From NCBI GenBank assembly GCA_031002005.1, contig CM061919.1:12595687-12659686 (forward strand): a DNA stretch of 64,000 nucleotides, written 5' to 3'. Under the pieces are notes generated by a model, which ran no database searches, was not told where the DNA came from, and was given only the letters and a program-made list of their open reading frames with translations. This document shows positions 20,511 to 32,001 of this stretch, in pieces. Numbering within the stretch: position 1 is the first letter of the stretch; the number at the start of each line of letters is the position of its first letter. Origin of the DNA: Vandiemenella viatica (lineage: Eukaryota > Arthropoda > Insecta > Orthoptera > Morabidae). The position numbers and the translations under genes are program-made.

Positions 20511-20803
20511 CAGGGGGATAGCTACTATGGGGCTAGGCGGTGCAGTGCACCGGGGCCCCTACGCTCAGGGGGCCCTCAAGCATTTCTATGGGGGCCCCAA
20601 AGCGCACCTCCGGGGGGCCCAAAGCGCACCTCCGGGGGCCCCCAAGCGCAATTCAGAGGCTCCAAAGCACAACTCAAGGGCCCCATCCACAGCTCAGGGG
20701 GCCCTTACCAGTAACACAAAGCAAAAAAAGGTCGCCCATCTGGCCAGAGGGCCCAAAATAAATTTTTTGCACCGGGACCCTTGTTGACCTAGCGACGCCA
20801 CTG
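20511..20803. mobile_element. hAT MITE containing a GGGCCC-rich minisatellite
   Basis: Flanked by TGTATACT at 20503-20510 and 20804-20811 (perfect 8 bp). Ends CAGGGGGATAGCTA and TAGCGACGCCACTG are imperfect inverted repeats. Inside, ~25-base units of the type GGGGCCCCAAAGCGCACCTC recur five or six times. Long frames through it are by-products of GC-rich repetition. Confidence 0.75.
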
Positions 20804-20811
20804 TGTATACT

Positions 20812-21217
20812 AACTGAACCATGCGAACATTTCGCACAGTATGGTGATCAGTCACCGAATGGTAATATAATAATGAGGAAATAAGTAAATGCAAGTATTT
20901 ATTAAAGAAAGGTGATTTATTTTGAAGAGTAGTAATAATTATCATTTTTATTGTAAAATGTCGTTTTCATTAAATACTACATGTCTAATGGGATAATTGA
21001 CTAATTTTGGGAAAGTAATCAAAATTGTAGCTGAGCGTCTACTATATCCAAGAAAAATGTAAAAACAAACGGTAAAATGCAAAATATTACATTTTTATGC
21101 GCTGATTTGAATATGGGCGCCAAAACGCTCGTAGCTGTCATGGCGTCCCATGTGATGCCATATTTCTGCTCGTGCCAGTGTAAACAAACTGGGTGGTTTG
21201 CTTATTTCGTGGATAAA
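20812..21217. other. No gene seen
   Basis: AT-rich DNA; upstream part of the frame leading into the THAP-like fragment shows no motif. Confidence 0.4.
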
Positions 21218-21394
21218 ATGAGTTCTAAGGTTTACAAGGGGTGTGTAGCTCCTCAGTGTCTAAACACAACATTTAAGACACCAATCAAATTGTTTTTTAT
21301 TTCCACTCAAGGAAAATATGCCGAAAAAGTGGCTAAAGCTTGCACGATGCGACATGGTGTATTTTCCTATAAAATCTTCAATCTATTTATGTGA
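21218..21394 (+). pseudogene. THAP zinc-finger-like N-terminal fragment
   Basis: MSSKVYKGCVAPQCLNT followed by TPIKLFF resembles the start of a THAP domain (C-x2-4-C near the N-terminus, then a Phe-Phe strand). The second metal-binding half (C...H) is absent before the stop. THAP domains occur in P-element-type transposases and their host relatives. Probably one exon or a relic. Confidence 0.4.
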
Positions 21395-21438
21395 AGTCTA
21401 CTTTTACGTAAATTTTGACTTAAAATTTTACTATGTTT

Positions 21439-21440
<2 letters not shown>

Positions 21441-21510
<70 letters not shown>
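21441..21510. repeat. 70-base poly-T (poly-A tail of the RTE element)
   Basis: Immediately abuts the 3' end of the minus-strand RTE LINE. Confidence 0.85.
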
Positions 21511-21515
<5 letters not shown>

Positions 21516-23037
21516 CGTCAATCTTTTGACTGGTTTGATGCAATCCTCCATCCTTTCCTATCCTGTGCTAGCCTCTTCATTTCTACATACCCCTTACATC
21601 CCACATCCTCAATAATCTTGTTTCATATATTCTAATCTCTGTCTTCCTCTACAGTTCTTACCTTCCACTGTTCCCTCCACTAACAACTTAACCACTCCTG
21701 AATGTCTCAAAATATGACCTATCAGCCTGTCTCTTCTTTCCGTAAGCTTCTTCCACAAACTTCTTTTCTCACCAATCATTTCCAAAACTCGTTCATTTCT
21801 TACTTTGTCTGTCCATTTAATTTTCAGCATTCTTCTGTAGTACCACATTTCAAATGCTTCAATTTTCTTTATTTCCGGTATTCCTAAAGTACATGTTTCG
21901 CTACCATAAAGTGCTGTGCTCCACACAAAGAGTTTTAAAAAGTTCTTTCTAATTCCTAGATCAATATTTGAAACTAAAAGGTTTCTCTTTTTCATGAAGG
22001 CTCTTTTTGCTACACTATTCTGCTTTTAACATCATTCCTGCTTCGTCCATTGGTTGTAATTTTACTTCCCAAGTAACAGAAATCACTTACTTCTCCTGTT
22101 GCATCCGATCCTATATTTAGATTTAATCTACTAGTATTGGTATCATTTCTGCTACATTTCATCACTTTTGTCTTGCTTTGATTTATATTCAGTCCAAAAT
22201 CTTCCTTCAGTATTTTGTACATGCCATTCAATAACTTCTCAATATCCTCAGCCCTCTCTGCTAACAAGACAATGTCATCAGCAAATCGTAGCATACTGAT
22301 TTTTTCTCCCTGAAAACTTATACCAAATGGAAATTTTTCTTTGACTTTCTTCATTACTGCTTCTACATACAAGTTGAATATTAACGGGGATAGACTACAA
22401 CCTTGTCTCACACCCTTTTTAACTGATGCATGTCTCTCGTGATTCTCTACTTTTATTATAGCCACTTGATTCTTATATAGTTTATAGAGTATTCTTCTAT
22501 CTCGAAATTTGAGACCAGACTTCTTTAAAATTTTGAACATCTTGTCCCACCTAACATTATCAAATGCTTTTTCTAAATCAACAAATGCCATAAAAGTATC
22601 TTTGTTTTTCTTGATCCGCCCTTCAAGTATTAATCTTGTACCACGATTTTTCCTAAACCCAAACTGATCTTCACCTACTATCTCTTCTACTACCCTTTCC
22701 ATCCTTCTGTATATTATTCTGGTCAGTAATTTTGAAGCATGTGATGTTAGACTAATGGTGCGATAATTCTCACATTTGTCGGCTTGTGCTTTCTTTGGAA
22801 GTGTGAAGTTGATATTTTTATTAAAATCAGTTGGAATTTCTCCTGTTTCATAACTTTTTGATATCACCTTGAATAATCTTTCGATTCCTTCCTCTCCTAG
22901 GGATTTAAGAAGTTCTGCAGGGATCTCATCAATTCCAACTGCCTTATTTGCTTTCAAGTCACTCAGAGCTTTATTAAATTCTTTCCTCAAAACAGGATCT
23001 CCTAAGTCATCAATGTCGACATCACCTTCCTTTTCCA

Positions 23038-23353
23038 TTACACTATTGTTCAAGTCGTCCCCAACATACAGTTTCTCAATGTATTCTTTCCATCGGTTAG
23101 CTCTATCTTCTGAGCTTAAAAGAGGTTTCCCATCGGCAGCTTTAATATTCATTTCTCCAAAATTCTGTTTGATCTTTCTGTAAGCAACATCCACTTTACA
23201 CTATTGTTCAAGTCGTCCCCAACATACAGTTTCTCAATGTATTCTTTCCATCGGTTAGCTCTATATTCTGAGCTTAAAAGAGGTTTCCCATCGGCAGCTT
23301 TAATGTTCATTTCTCCAAAATTCTGTTTGATCTTTCTGTAAGCAACATCCACT
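23038..23353. repeat. 158-bp tandem duplication inside the RTE ORF
   Basis: 23038-23195 is repeated at 23196-23353 with about two substitutions. As 158 is not a multiple of three, it shifts the frame. Confidence 0.9.
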
Positions 23354-24303
23354 TTACCTACGACCATTTATTTCCTTTTCTACTTCTTCACACTTTGCTT
23401 GTAGCCATTTTTCTTTTGCTATTTTGCACTTACTATTTATTTGATTTCTATATTGCCTGTATTGCTCTCTTCCTGCTTCATCCTGAGCATTTTTGTACCT
23501 TCTCCTCTGATCCATCAGCTCCAAAATTTCTTCTGTGATCCAAGGTTTTCGGGCAGCTTGTTCCCTAAAGCCTAATGTTTCTTTACCAGCTTTCATTATT
23601 TCGGTCTTTAATGCATTCCATTCGTCCTCGGTTGAGCTACTTTCCGAGTTACTTCTTAGACCCAAGTCTACCATTTCTGCAAATTTTTCTCTCGTGCTAG
23701 ATTGTTTCAGTTTATTCACTTCCTAGTCTTTTCTGCTTATACTGCTTCCTTATACGCTTAAATTTCAGCCTGCACTCCATTATTATCAAATTATGGTCAG
23801 AGTCTATGTCTGCTCCTGGATACGCTTTACAGTCTAGAACTTGATTCCTGAATCTCTGTTTGACCGTGATATAATCTAGCTGATATCTGCCTGTATCCCC
23901 AGCACGTTTCCAGGTGTATATTCTTCTTGCATGGTTCTTGAACAGTGTGTTTTCCACTACTAGCTTATATCTTTCACAAAATTCTAGCAACCTGCTTCCT
24001 CGCTCATTTCTTTCTCCTAGATCAAAACTTCCTACAGTATTCCCCTCATTTCCTTCTCCCACTATTGCATTCCAATCACCCATGATTATTAGATTTTCCT
24101 CCCCCTTCACATATTGGATTAATTCTTCAATTTCGCTATATATTTTTTCTATTTCTTCGTCATCTTCCTGTGATGTTGGCATATACACTTTTACTAATGT
24201 GGTTGGGACGGGCTTAGTTTCTAACCTCATCAAAATAATCCTGTCACTAAACTGGTCATAATAACTCACCCGTTACCCTACTTTCTTGTTCATTACAAAT
24301 CCT

Positions 24304-24664
24304 TTTCACTCATATATAGTAACTAACATGGGATAGCATGCACTCAAAAACTGCTGTAAAAAATTATGATACTAACAGGTTTTTAAGTAATTGACTGCTT
24401 ATGAGTTGTGGTAACTGGTTGGTAAGAAAATAACTGGTTATTAGATGCTGGTAACAAGTTTATACACTGTTCCACATAATAAGTATTAACTAACTCGGGA
24501 TTGTATTTGTAGATTACAGGAAATATTGGTTATACTAATGGGTCATAACTAACTTCTTGTCAATATATAATATTATCAATTATATAGTAATATTGACATT
24601 ACTAATAAGTGTATGTACTGTTCCACATCCCCGAGATTATTCTCACATGGGATCAAAGTGAACA

Positions 24665-24709
<45 letters not shown>
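24304..24709 (+). mobile_element. 406-bp insertion ending in (ATCT)n, 5-bp TSD ATCCT
   Basis: Splits the endonuclease between GVTGVG and GFVMNKKVG. ATCCT flanks both sides (24299-24303, 24710-24714). AT-rich, no frame, ends in about twelve ATCT units on the plus strand, as in some RTE-mobilised SINEs. Family not recognised. Confidence 0.65.
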
Positions 24710-24712
<3 letters not shown>

Positions 24713-24713
24713 C
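24665..24713. repeat. (ATCT)n microsatellite
   Basis: About twelve perfect tetranucleotide units forming the tail of the 406-bp insertion. Confidence 0.95.
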
Positions 24714-25320
24714 TACACCAGTGACTCCATTGACAGCCTGTGTGCTAATTATCCTGTGTTCCCCAGACCAGAAATCCTGTGCATCCTTCCATTTAATCTC
24801 ACTAATCTCCACAACATCTAACTTAAGTTGTTCCATCTCCCTTTTTAAGTTTTCTAACCTACCTGCCCTATTCAGACTTCTAACATTCCACGCTCCGACT
24901 CGTAGAATGTTTCTATCCATGCTGATGACTCCCTGAGCAGTCCCCACCCGGAGATCCGATTGGGGGACTATTTTACCTCCGGAATATTTTACCCAGGAAG
25001 AAGCCATCATAATATATGTAATTTTAGAGGATTACATGTCCTCGGGATACCCTTTGGGTCTTTAATGCAGTGGTTTCCCGTTTCCTTCTGCATCCGCATG
25101 CCGTTGATCATTTCTGATTCATCCGCCTTTAGGGGCCGTTTCCAACCACAAGGGCAAGAGGGTGCCCTGAACCACTCCCCGCTCTTCCGCCCTCCTTTCG
25201 GAGGCCGTTGGCAAGCAGTGGGTGGTTCCTTATACCGGGAATCTTTCAGTCGCCAGAGCATCGTCCGTGCAAACATGGTGCACCACGTGAAGGAGAGGTT
25301 GACATTTGGTTGGAAAAGGC

Positions 25321-25504
25321 TAGTATAGCCTCTCCCAAACCCTTACACACACTATGTTTAATATGAAAAACTGAAAATTTTATCGATAAATAAATTACAA
25401 CTTCAGACGTTAAAGCGTTATTCATTGTAAATGTGTGGAAATATTTTATTAGTACAACTGTCAAACGATATGGAAAATTACATGAAGTATCATAGGCAGC
25501 ATAA
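25321..25504. other. No gene seen
   Basis: Short AT-rich spacer between the RTE leader and the dispersed repeat. Confidence 0.4.
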
Positions 25505-25975
25505 CCGTGGCGCCGCAATTTGATGATGAATTTTTAAGTAACTCCATGAAACAAACCGAAAGTAAACAATAATGACAACCGTTAGGAAGATAATAAAACA
25601 CCTATTGTGCATGTCAAGCGTTTAGTTCCTAGTGAGTTTGGCGAATTTTTTTTCTTGTCCAGGTTGTATTCAACCTAACTACCTTAATTTGGAGATATGA
25701 TATCTCGTGAAATAAACAAGATATTAAAAAATTTTATTCTTTCGATTCGTCTCGTAGACTTACAGATGAATCCAGCATCGAATCTGACTTTGGCGAAATT
25801 TTTTTTCTGGTCGATGTCGCATTTCAATGTAACCACCTCACTTTTGAGACAGTATATCTCGAGAACTAAGCGAGATATCAAAAAATTTTATTCCTTACTT
25901 TCGATTTGTCTCGTCGAATTACTTAAGCATCTGTCACCAAATTTCGGCGCTACTGTTATCGTACAATCCCCGTTT
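25505..25975. repeat. Dispersed repeat, second locus
   Basis: Same units as 16700-17225: TATCTCGAGAACTAAGCGAG, CTTTCGATTTGTCTCGTCGA, TTTCTGGTC. Starts with an inverted partial unit (25510-25575). Confidence 0.6.
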
Positions 25976-26149
25976 CAACGAATACCGAAAAATATTTCGG
26001 CCTGCACAGGACGATAGTTTGCGACTTTCGTAGAAAATATGATCAAAATAAAGTTGTAGCTAAACAACAATTCGTATAACCTCTAATACAGAACGAAAAA
26101 GTTTTATATTCACAAAAACTTTCATAGAAACTTGAACATAAAAATTACA

Positions 26150-26397
26150 AAAGCCAGTCTGCGCTGTTGGAACTCCTATCGTGCACTAGGTCGCGGCGGA
26201 GCGCATCGGGGCGCACAGGAGGAAAAATACGCCTGGAGAAGCGCTCTGACAATGCGGTGCCACGCGGCCCGCCCCGACCCGACTCGACTCGCCTATGGTG
26301 TGCTTTACCCCATTAGAATCAGTGTAAGCGATTGCTGACGCATTTTTGCGATGCGATGCGACGCGACACGGCTCGCCATAGTGTGCGCGTACCTTAA
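26150..26397. mobile_element. GC-rich MITE remnant (Harbinger-like?)
   Basis: On the minus strand it starts TTAAGGTACGCGCACACTAT, similar in style to the MITE at 3503-3881. CGACTCGACTCG and GCGATGCGATGCGACGCG blocks lie inside. The left end is too degenerate to define. It abuts and truncates the LINE at 26398. Confidence 0.35.
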
Positions 26398-27212
26398 CTA
26401 TACTGTTGCCTACAACAAGAGGTGGTAACTTTTTCTCGTAGAATCTGCCTTGTTAATTTCCATGCGGAACCATCCTTGGTGTAAATGGTCTTCAGCAGAT
26501 CTTCCCAGTTACGGTTCTTGTACAGTTGCACCTCTACTTTAATTTCGTGCAGAATTCTATTTGTTTGAAGCTTGGTGACTGGATTGCGCGTGATTTACCA
26601 CTCTCTAGTGAGGCGATTTTTTCACCGTGATTGCCTCTCTGATGTGTGGTGGGAGAGGTTTCGAACAGTTCGGTGGTTTTTGTTTGTGAGGTGGTGTTGC
26701 GGTTTCCGCTGCTTCGTTGATCTATTGTGTGATGATACTGGTTGCTGCAATGGATGCGATAGTTTCCGGTGACGCTGCTGTTTGTAGCCGTTGGAGAAGG
26801 TGCTGTTTATGTGTTAGGTGTTCCAGTTTATGTTTATGATGATTTGTGCCGTTGGTGATCTTTCAGACATGCATCCTCCGCTAGGTAAAAGAAAATCGGA
26901 ATGTGATCTGAGGAGATTGCTGGTGATTGGTGGTGATTGCGATTGAGTGGTTTAGTCCTGTAGCTATTGTTACATGTAGGACGTCTGGTAGGATCTTCCG
27001 TGGAAGATGGTGGGCTCGGTGGATCCCCATACTACCCCGTCACATGCCTGTACTGCACGAAATAGCTGCCTGCCAACTGTGTTAGTCGGGAGTTCCAGTT
27101 GTAGTGCTTTGCCTTGAAGTCGCCTGCAGTGAATACATTTCTGGGAAGGTTAAGTAGTTTGGCAACTTCTTCCCCATTTACTCCATTGTCTGGCGGCCGG
27201 TAGGCAGCTATT
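26398..27212 (-). pseudogene. Host Jockey/I-like LINE ORF2: endonuclease C-terminus and linker
   Basis: Starts IIAAYRPPDN at the insertion junction, then FTAGDFKAKHYNWNS (endonuclease Asp-x-Asn-type motif, Lys replacing Asn). It is frame-broken after about 27040. It resumes as VEVQLYKNRNWEDLL and KDGSAWKLTRQILRE, the linker between endonuclease and reverse transcriptase. The N-terminal endonuclease half is at 31270-31600, displaced by a 4-kb insertion, and ORF1 lies further right. RT is missing: the LINE ends at a MITE near 26397. Confidence 0.7.
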
Positions 27213-27468
27213 ATTATTAATTTTTATTTGGCTTTAAGCGCTTAGGCACTATACAACCATCATCCAATTGTACATACATATATAAACATTTTACATATAG
27301 GTAAGAGAGCAAGACTTGACATGATTAGTAAAATATTAAGGATAGAACAAGGTAAACTGATTAATCAGAAAGGAATATTTTTGTTTATCCCCTAAAGGGG
27401 TTTGACACATTATGTTTAAATACAATTGCTCAGACATAATTACAAATGATACAGTGAAATATACATTA

Positions 27469-29165
27469 CTAGCTTCGAGCCCGTCAAAACTGACGGTTTT
27501 GAACGCAATATTCTGGCAGCTCATTTTTTTTGCAGTTGGTTAATTAAACGGAACTGATATTACATAATACTAATGACCTTGATTTTGAAAAGTTCTACAT
27601 ATTTCATTTGCCGTTCACATAGCCATACAGTAGTAACTTCTACTGAATTAATGACGCCGGAAGTAAAGAACCAATTAAATAAAATCAGATTAGGGATTCC
27701 AAAAACTTTTGCTATCCATGTAATATCAGTTTTATTCCTGGTCCAGGCACAATTCAGCACGTTAAATATGAAACTACTTCCACCAGCATTAATTAATACA
27801 TTTAGTAACATGGCGCTTATGAAAGCAGTTTAATTGGTTTGTAAAATTCGTTTCAGAGTGAATTATGCTGTAACAAAATGTGTCAGTTGCGATTCTCGTA
27901 AACTTAACCACAACCTCCAGTAATATTGCGTTCGAAAATCATAGCCTCTATTAGCCTCAAATGAATAATGATGGGTATCACCTATCGTGGTAGTAGGAAT
28001 TCATTCTGAAAAACCTTGTAAGAAAAAATAATCTTTTTTAATTATATCTTTCGTTATATGAATACGTTACTCTGGTTAGATTATCAGAGCACTTGGTTAG
28101 GATCTCACATAAATAAATGCATTTTACGTTAGATGACGGAGATTACAATTTCGAAAACAAATAACTGTTATTTATTTGACTAATACATGTCGCGATTACG
28201 TATGTACGATTCTCTGAGTTTTTAATAAACCTCATTGTTTCTTATCGTGTGCCAAAAAATTCTTAGTTTACGGTTTAAACTGGCGCTTACAACTGAGGCA
28301 GGTAAAATAGCGTAAATAATGAAAACCCTTCTCCTTACATTAATTTCTGCATCTGGTTGTCGCAGATAAATAAAAAGCAATATGTAAATTTAATCGAACG
28401 TAATAATTGTAACTTTGTGACATATAATTGCCTGGTATTAATTTTTTTTCCCTACTCTCAGTATTTATTATATCACTGCTCACTGCTATTTTGCGGCAAT
28501 AATATCGTTGTTGAATTGCGAGTGTAATATCCTTGATGATTTAAATCTGATAAAAAAGTTATCTTAAATCTCATTTAATAGCTAACACATGTATCAAAAA
28601 CTTAGGGTATCATATATAATGGTAGTAGGAATTTATTATGGAAAAGCTTATAAGGAGAAACGAATAAGTCATCCTTAATGATATCTTTAGTTATACGAAT
28701 ATGTTATTCTCGTTAGATTATCGTATTTTGTTAGAATTTTAAAATAAAAAAATGCATTTCACTTTAGATTACGGAGACTATAATTTCGTAAACGGGTAAC
28801 TGTTATTTATGTGACAAATACATTTCGCATTATGTACATTTCTCCTAGTTTTTAATAAACTTCATTGCTTCTTACCTTCTGCCAAAAAAATTCTTAGGTT
28901 ATGCTCATAACTGATGCAGATAAAGTAGCGTAAATATTGAATCCCCTTCTCAATTTCTGTGTCTAACTGATACGGATAAAAAAAGCGCAAATATTGAATC
29001 TCCTTCTCCTTATATGAATTTAAGCGTCTAGCTGTAAATAAACGAAAAGCAAGATGGTGGTACGAACGTAATATGGTGGTTGATGATTGGCCGTTCGTTA
29101 GCCAATAGAAGAAGCAGCTATAGACGACGCACGGAGACGCCACGTTAGCGTTTTATATAATAGGA
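27469..29165 (-). mobile_element. Non-autonomous Helitron, 1697 bp, both termini intact
   Basis: Minus strand: begins TCCTATTATATAAAACGC after an A. It ends with hairpin CCGTCA-GTTT-TGACGG, about 11 bases, then CTAG followed by T. Both match Helitron rules (5'-TC, 3' hairpin + CTRR, A^T target). No Rep/helicase sequence. It sits in the 3' UTR of the ORF1-only LINE. Confidence 0.8.
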
Positions 29166-29255
29166 TTGTTAGTTCCTTATAGTTGTTTTTTTTTCCGACA
29201 TTACAATCAGTAGAATCCTTACTATTAACTAGTTTTAAGGAGAGTATTCGGTTCT

Positions 29256-31173
29256 TTAATTGGTTCGTACTAGGTTGGTAAGAAAGTGACGAAGTGGGTC
29301 GAGTTGGGAAGTATCAGATGGAGCTGCTTGACATTCTTGAATCATCTTCAGAATTATTTGCAATATCTGCTCTATGAGTGCTACTTTTTCGGGTGAGGGG
29401 GACTTTTCCTTATCCTGGGTTGAGGATGGTAGGGATTCTGTGTGATAGGTGTTATTGGTATATGATGGGGTACATACATTCTTTGATAAACAGGAGGGTA
29501 ATGGGGCTTTTGTGCTTTTGGGGTTGCTGGCCTTTGCTTGTTGCGGCCTACGGTAGTAGTAGTACAAATGAAAGGGTTTTAGAAGGTAGTGAGATACACC
29601 AAATTAATTGTCAAAAGCTGTAGAATTCCTAAAGATTAGAACACTATACGGTTGGTTTGGAGAGAGCGCTTTACTTTGGTGACGTGACTCTTGATTTTGT
29701 TGGATAGGGATTATAGGACAGTTTTGGAATGCACTTGTTGAGGCTAAACTGGGTGTCTGCACTGCCATTGGAGAGAGCGGGGGGAATTGCTTTTCGTCGT
29801 AGTACAGCGGAGCGGCGCTGGCTGCCTGCTAATATGTATGACGATGGGTGGGATACCAGTTCGGCGTGGGAGAGGCTTTATTGTGGGCCGCTGCCTCACG
29901 TGCTTTTTGTTGTTGAACAATTACGGGACATATTCTGTCATTGGATAAATGAGGACCGTGACAATGCACACATTGTGGATCAGCTGTGCTGGCACACGTC
30001 TCCATAGTATGTGGGCCTCCGCACTTATTGCAACGGGGAGAGCTGCGGCATTGAGTTATACGATGGCAAAACGTAAACAATTATCAAAGATGAGAATTTG
30101 TGGGACACGAGGTTCGACTGGGCAACGTGCTCCAAAAATTTCTATGTGGTTCGGAAGGGATTTTGATCTAAAGGTGATCATGCATATTGGTATCGGTATT
30201 CTCCTATCATTATTTTGGTATGAATTCTTCGTGGTAAACCGTTTAACTGCGATAACTGGATAGGGGCTTTCTATCGCCTGTAGGATTTATTCTTCTGACA
30301 GGGAGGTGTCTACGTCCCTGATAATACCTTGTTTGTTTATCAAAAAATTTGGAATGAATGCTTCTAGTTTTCTGTCCTTGAAAACTGTAGATTGAACCAA
30401 CAAGTTAGCAGAGGCTGCTGAATTGGTTTCGATTTTTAACCTATTCCTCCCGGCCGCTATGATATTGATGATGTCATGCTTATGTGCTGGGCTATGTGTA
30501 TAAAGAAGTTTCCCTATTGACATGGGGTGAAGTCTACCAATATTTTTATCCACACTTTCTACGAAGATGAAGTATGGAACCGTGTCTGTGCGACTGTATC
30601 GGTTATTCTTACTTCTGTCTCTATTGGAATTTAAGTTGAGGCTTGGCACCTGGGTTATACTATTTTGGTTAATAGGGTTCCGATTGATCGATAATATACT
30701 TTGAACTCCTTCACGATCCGCGGGAATAGCTTGTGATATCAATGCCCGTACCCCTCGTTTAATGTTTTTTGGGTTGGATCACGGCTATCATATTGATGAT
30801 CTAATTCTGCGACTGAAGTAATTGGGTAGAACACCGCTGAAGACATAGAAGCTAACTCCTGGGGCACACTCACTGGATTGTTTAACGTTTCAGAGGACGT
30901 TTCCTCGTTCGGTAGCTCAGTAGGGTTTCCCTCTATGCGAGATCGTTTAACAGTTCTTTATTCCGAATTTACATTGTTCAACACTGCGATCGAGGGGCAG
31001 CTTGCAGAAGCAGCGTCGTTACCTGGGTAGTTGAGTGGATGAAAATGAGATGCCTGTGGCTGGATACCTTGCTGGAAGTGCATCATCGGCGGGGCTGAAG
31101 AGGCTGTTTCTGGAAAATAACACGGCTGCAGTGCCGCGTTGATTATTTGCCCCGTGTCTGGGGGCTCTGCCAT
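29256..31173 (-). pseudogene. LINE ORF1 (gag-like, zinc knuckles), contig 1 copy
   Basis: Starts MAEPPDTGQIINAALQP at 31173; an in-frame stop follows after 71 codons. Further pieces: an Asn-rich segment, the RRM-like block PYFIFVESVDKNIGRLH ... GRNRLKIETNSAASANLLVQ, then KSLPNHIEIFGARCPVEP. Next are CCHC knuckles CNKCGGPHTMETC and CVHCHGPHLSNDRIC, and a Pro-rich tail ending near 29256. It would bind element RNA. The right-hand copy (35420-37333) reads through one break, so some breaks here may be sequencing errors. Confidence 0.75.
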
Positions 31174-31269
31174 GTTAGGGCACGGCTCAGGCTTTCAGTA
31201 GATGCTAAGAATTGAAGCCTAGTTTAGTATCTTCAGGCTATTCAAATTTTATACACACTTCACTGCACT

Positions 31270-31600
31270 CGGTAGGCAGCTATTTGAAGCAGTTTGCCCA
31301 GGGACGTGTCGGCAGCTACTCTTGTCGCTTCAATTGATGTTAGCTTCGGCAGCGCCGCTTCATGATGTTTTATGGAGGAGCGGATATATATTGCGGTCCC
31401 TCCACCTGCTGTCAGTCTGTCGATAGCAGGAGTAGTTAGCAGCTGCTGCTTTGACTCCCAGCTTAAGGTGGTTTTCGGTCACCAAACAAATGTCAATCTG
31501 TCCATCCTTTAAAAATTCATTAAATTCATCCATCTGCTTCCAAATGCCATTTTAGCATTCCACGAGTATATGATCAGTATGCGGATTCTACTGGCCATGG
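31270..31600 (-). pseudogene. Host LINE ORF2: endonuclease N-terminus
   Basis: Across frames it reads NGIWKQMDEFNEFLKDGQID, CLVTENHLKLGVKAAAANY and CYRQTDS, ending at IAAYRV at the target-site duplication. These are the opening motifs of the AP-like endonuclease (WNANG, TE-x-HL). Continues at 27212 after the inserted LINE. Confidence 0.65.
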
Positions 31601-31839
31601 TGTTTGTTGGTAGAATTACTTCTTTGCACAACCCTCGACTGCTGCCTGTACTACGGCAGCAGCTGCCACGGGATGTCTGCTATCATTGTGGTCACTATTT
31701 GTAACGCCGCGTTTACACTCTCGCGCGAGCTTAGACGAGGCGAGGCGAGACAGCGCGAACGCGAGAGTGTAAGGCTGGTCGTCCAGTGGACGCGTATTTT
31801 CGCGAATTTCGCGCGAATACGCCTATATTCGCGCGACTG

Positions 31840-32001
31840 CAAAAAGGAGAGAGAAATGGATGAGTAATATTTTTGCCAAAAGAAAGGAGTTTTCCATTTG
31901 GTTGAATGAGGGCCACTATTTTGAGACTTTTCCGCCTTTTCCTGATTTTTCTTCAAATACTTCCTTAACTCTCTTCTAAACGTATCCCTCAACCCTTTCA
32001 T
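31840..32001 (-). pseudogene. MADF-domain C-terminal fragment
   Basis: MKGLRDTFRRELRKYLKK followed by STKWKTPFFWQKYYSSISLS fits the LRD-x-[FY]-xRE helix and the aromatic Trp/Phe closing segment of MADF domains. Many Harbinger-type elements encode such a DNA-binding accessory protein. A further frame, KKLIQLDRKNPESKNKFDSD (minus, near 33300), may be another piece. Confidence 0.45.

Larger units (their letters stand above)
21609..25010 (-). pseudogene. RTE ORF: AP-like endonuclease + reverse transcriptase
   Basis: The endonuclease begins at LRVGAWNVRSLN (about 24900). It continues after the insertion with YDQFSDRIILMR, MGDWNAIVGEG and DIDSDHNLIIM, the catalytic Asp/His motif. A linker follows (23719-23354). 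Reverse transcriptase: YRTISLTSHASKLLTRII, FVDLEKAFDNVRW, GVRQGCSLSPLIFNLY, LRFADDIVLLA (the catalytic FADD) and FCYLGSKI. The C-terminal part has FEMWYYRRMLKI and LIGHILRHSG. It nicks target DNA and copies its own RNA there. Breaks: insertion at 24304-24709, a shift near 23710, duplication 23038-23353 and a shift near 22005. Confidence 0.85.
21441..25320 (-). mobile_element. RTE-clade LINE, near full length, broken
   Basis: Runs on the minus strand from a GC-richer 5' leader (about 25320-25010) through endonuclease and reverse transcriptase to a short 3' end and poly-A. The leader and single ORF match the RTE-type LINE widespread in insects, from memory. Damage: a 406-bp insertion, a 158-bp tandem duplication and several frameshifts. 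The long tail points to recent insertion despite the coding damage. Confidence 0.85.
27213..31269 (-). mobile_element. ORF1-only (HAL1-like) LINE inserted in host LINE, 15-bp TSD
   Basis: Flanked by CGGTAGGCAGCTATT at 27198-27212 and 31270-31284, which rejoin the host endonuclease frame exactly. On the minus strand: 5' leader from 31269, ORF1 (31173-29256), a short 3' UTR, and a tail of AAT repeats at 27225-27213. ORF2 is absent even after removing the Helitron (27469-29165). About 2.36 kb of LINE remains. Confidence 0.75.

Noticed and set aside
20487..20787. Three overlapping Pro/Gly-rich plus-strand frames
   Set aside because: Produced by the GC-rich minisatellite within a MITE.
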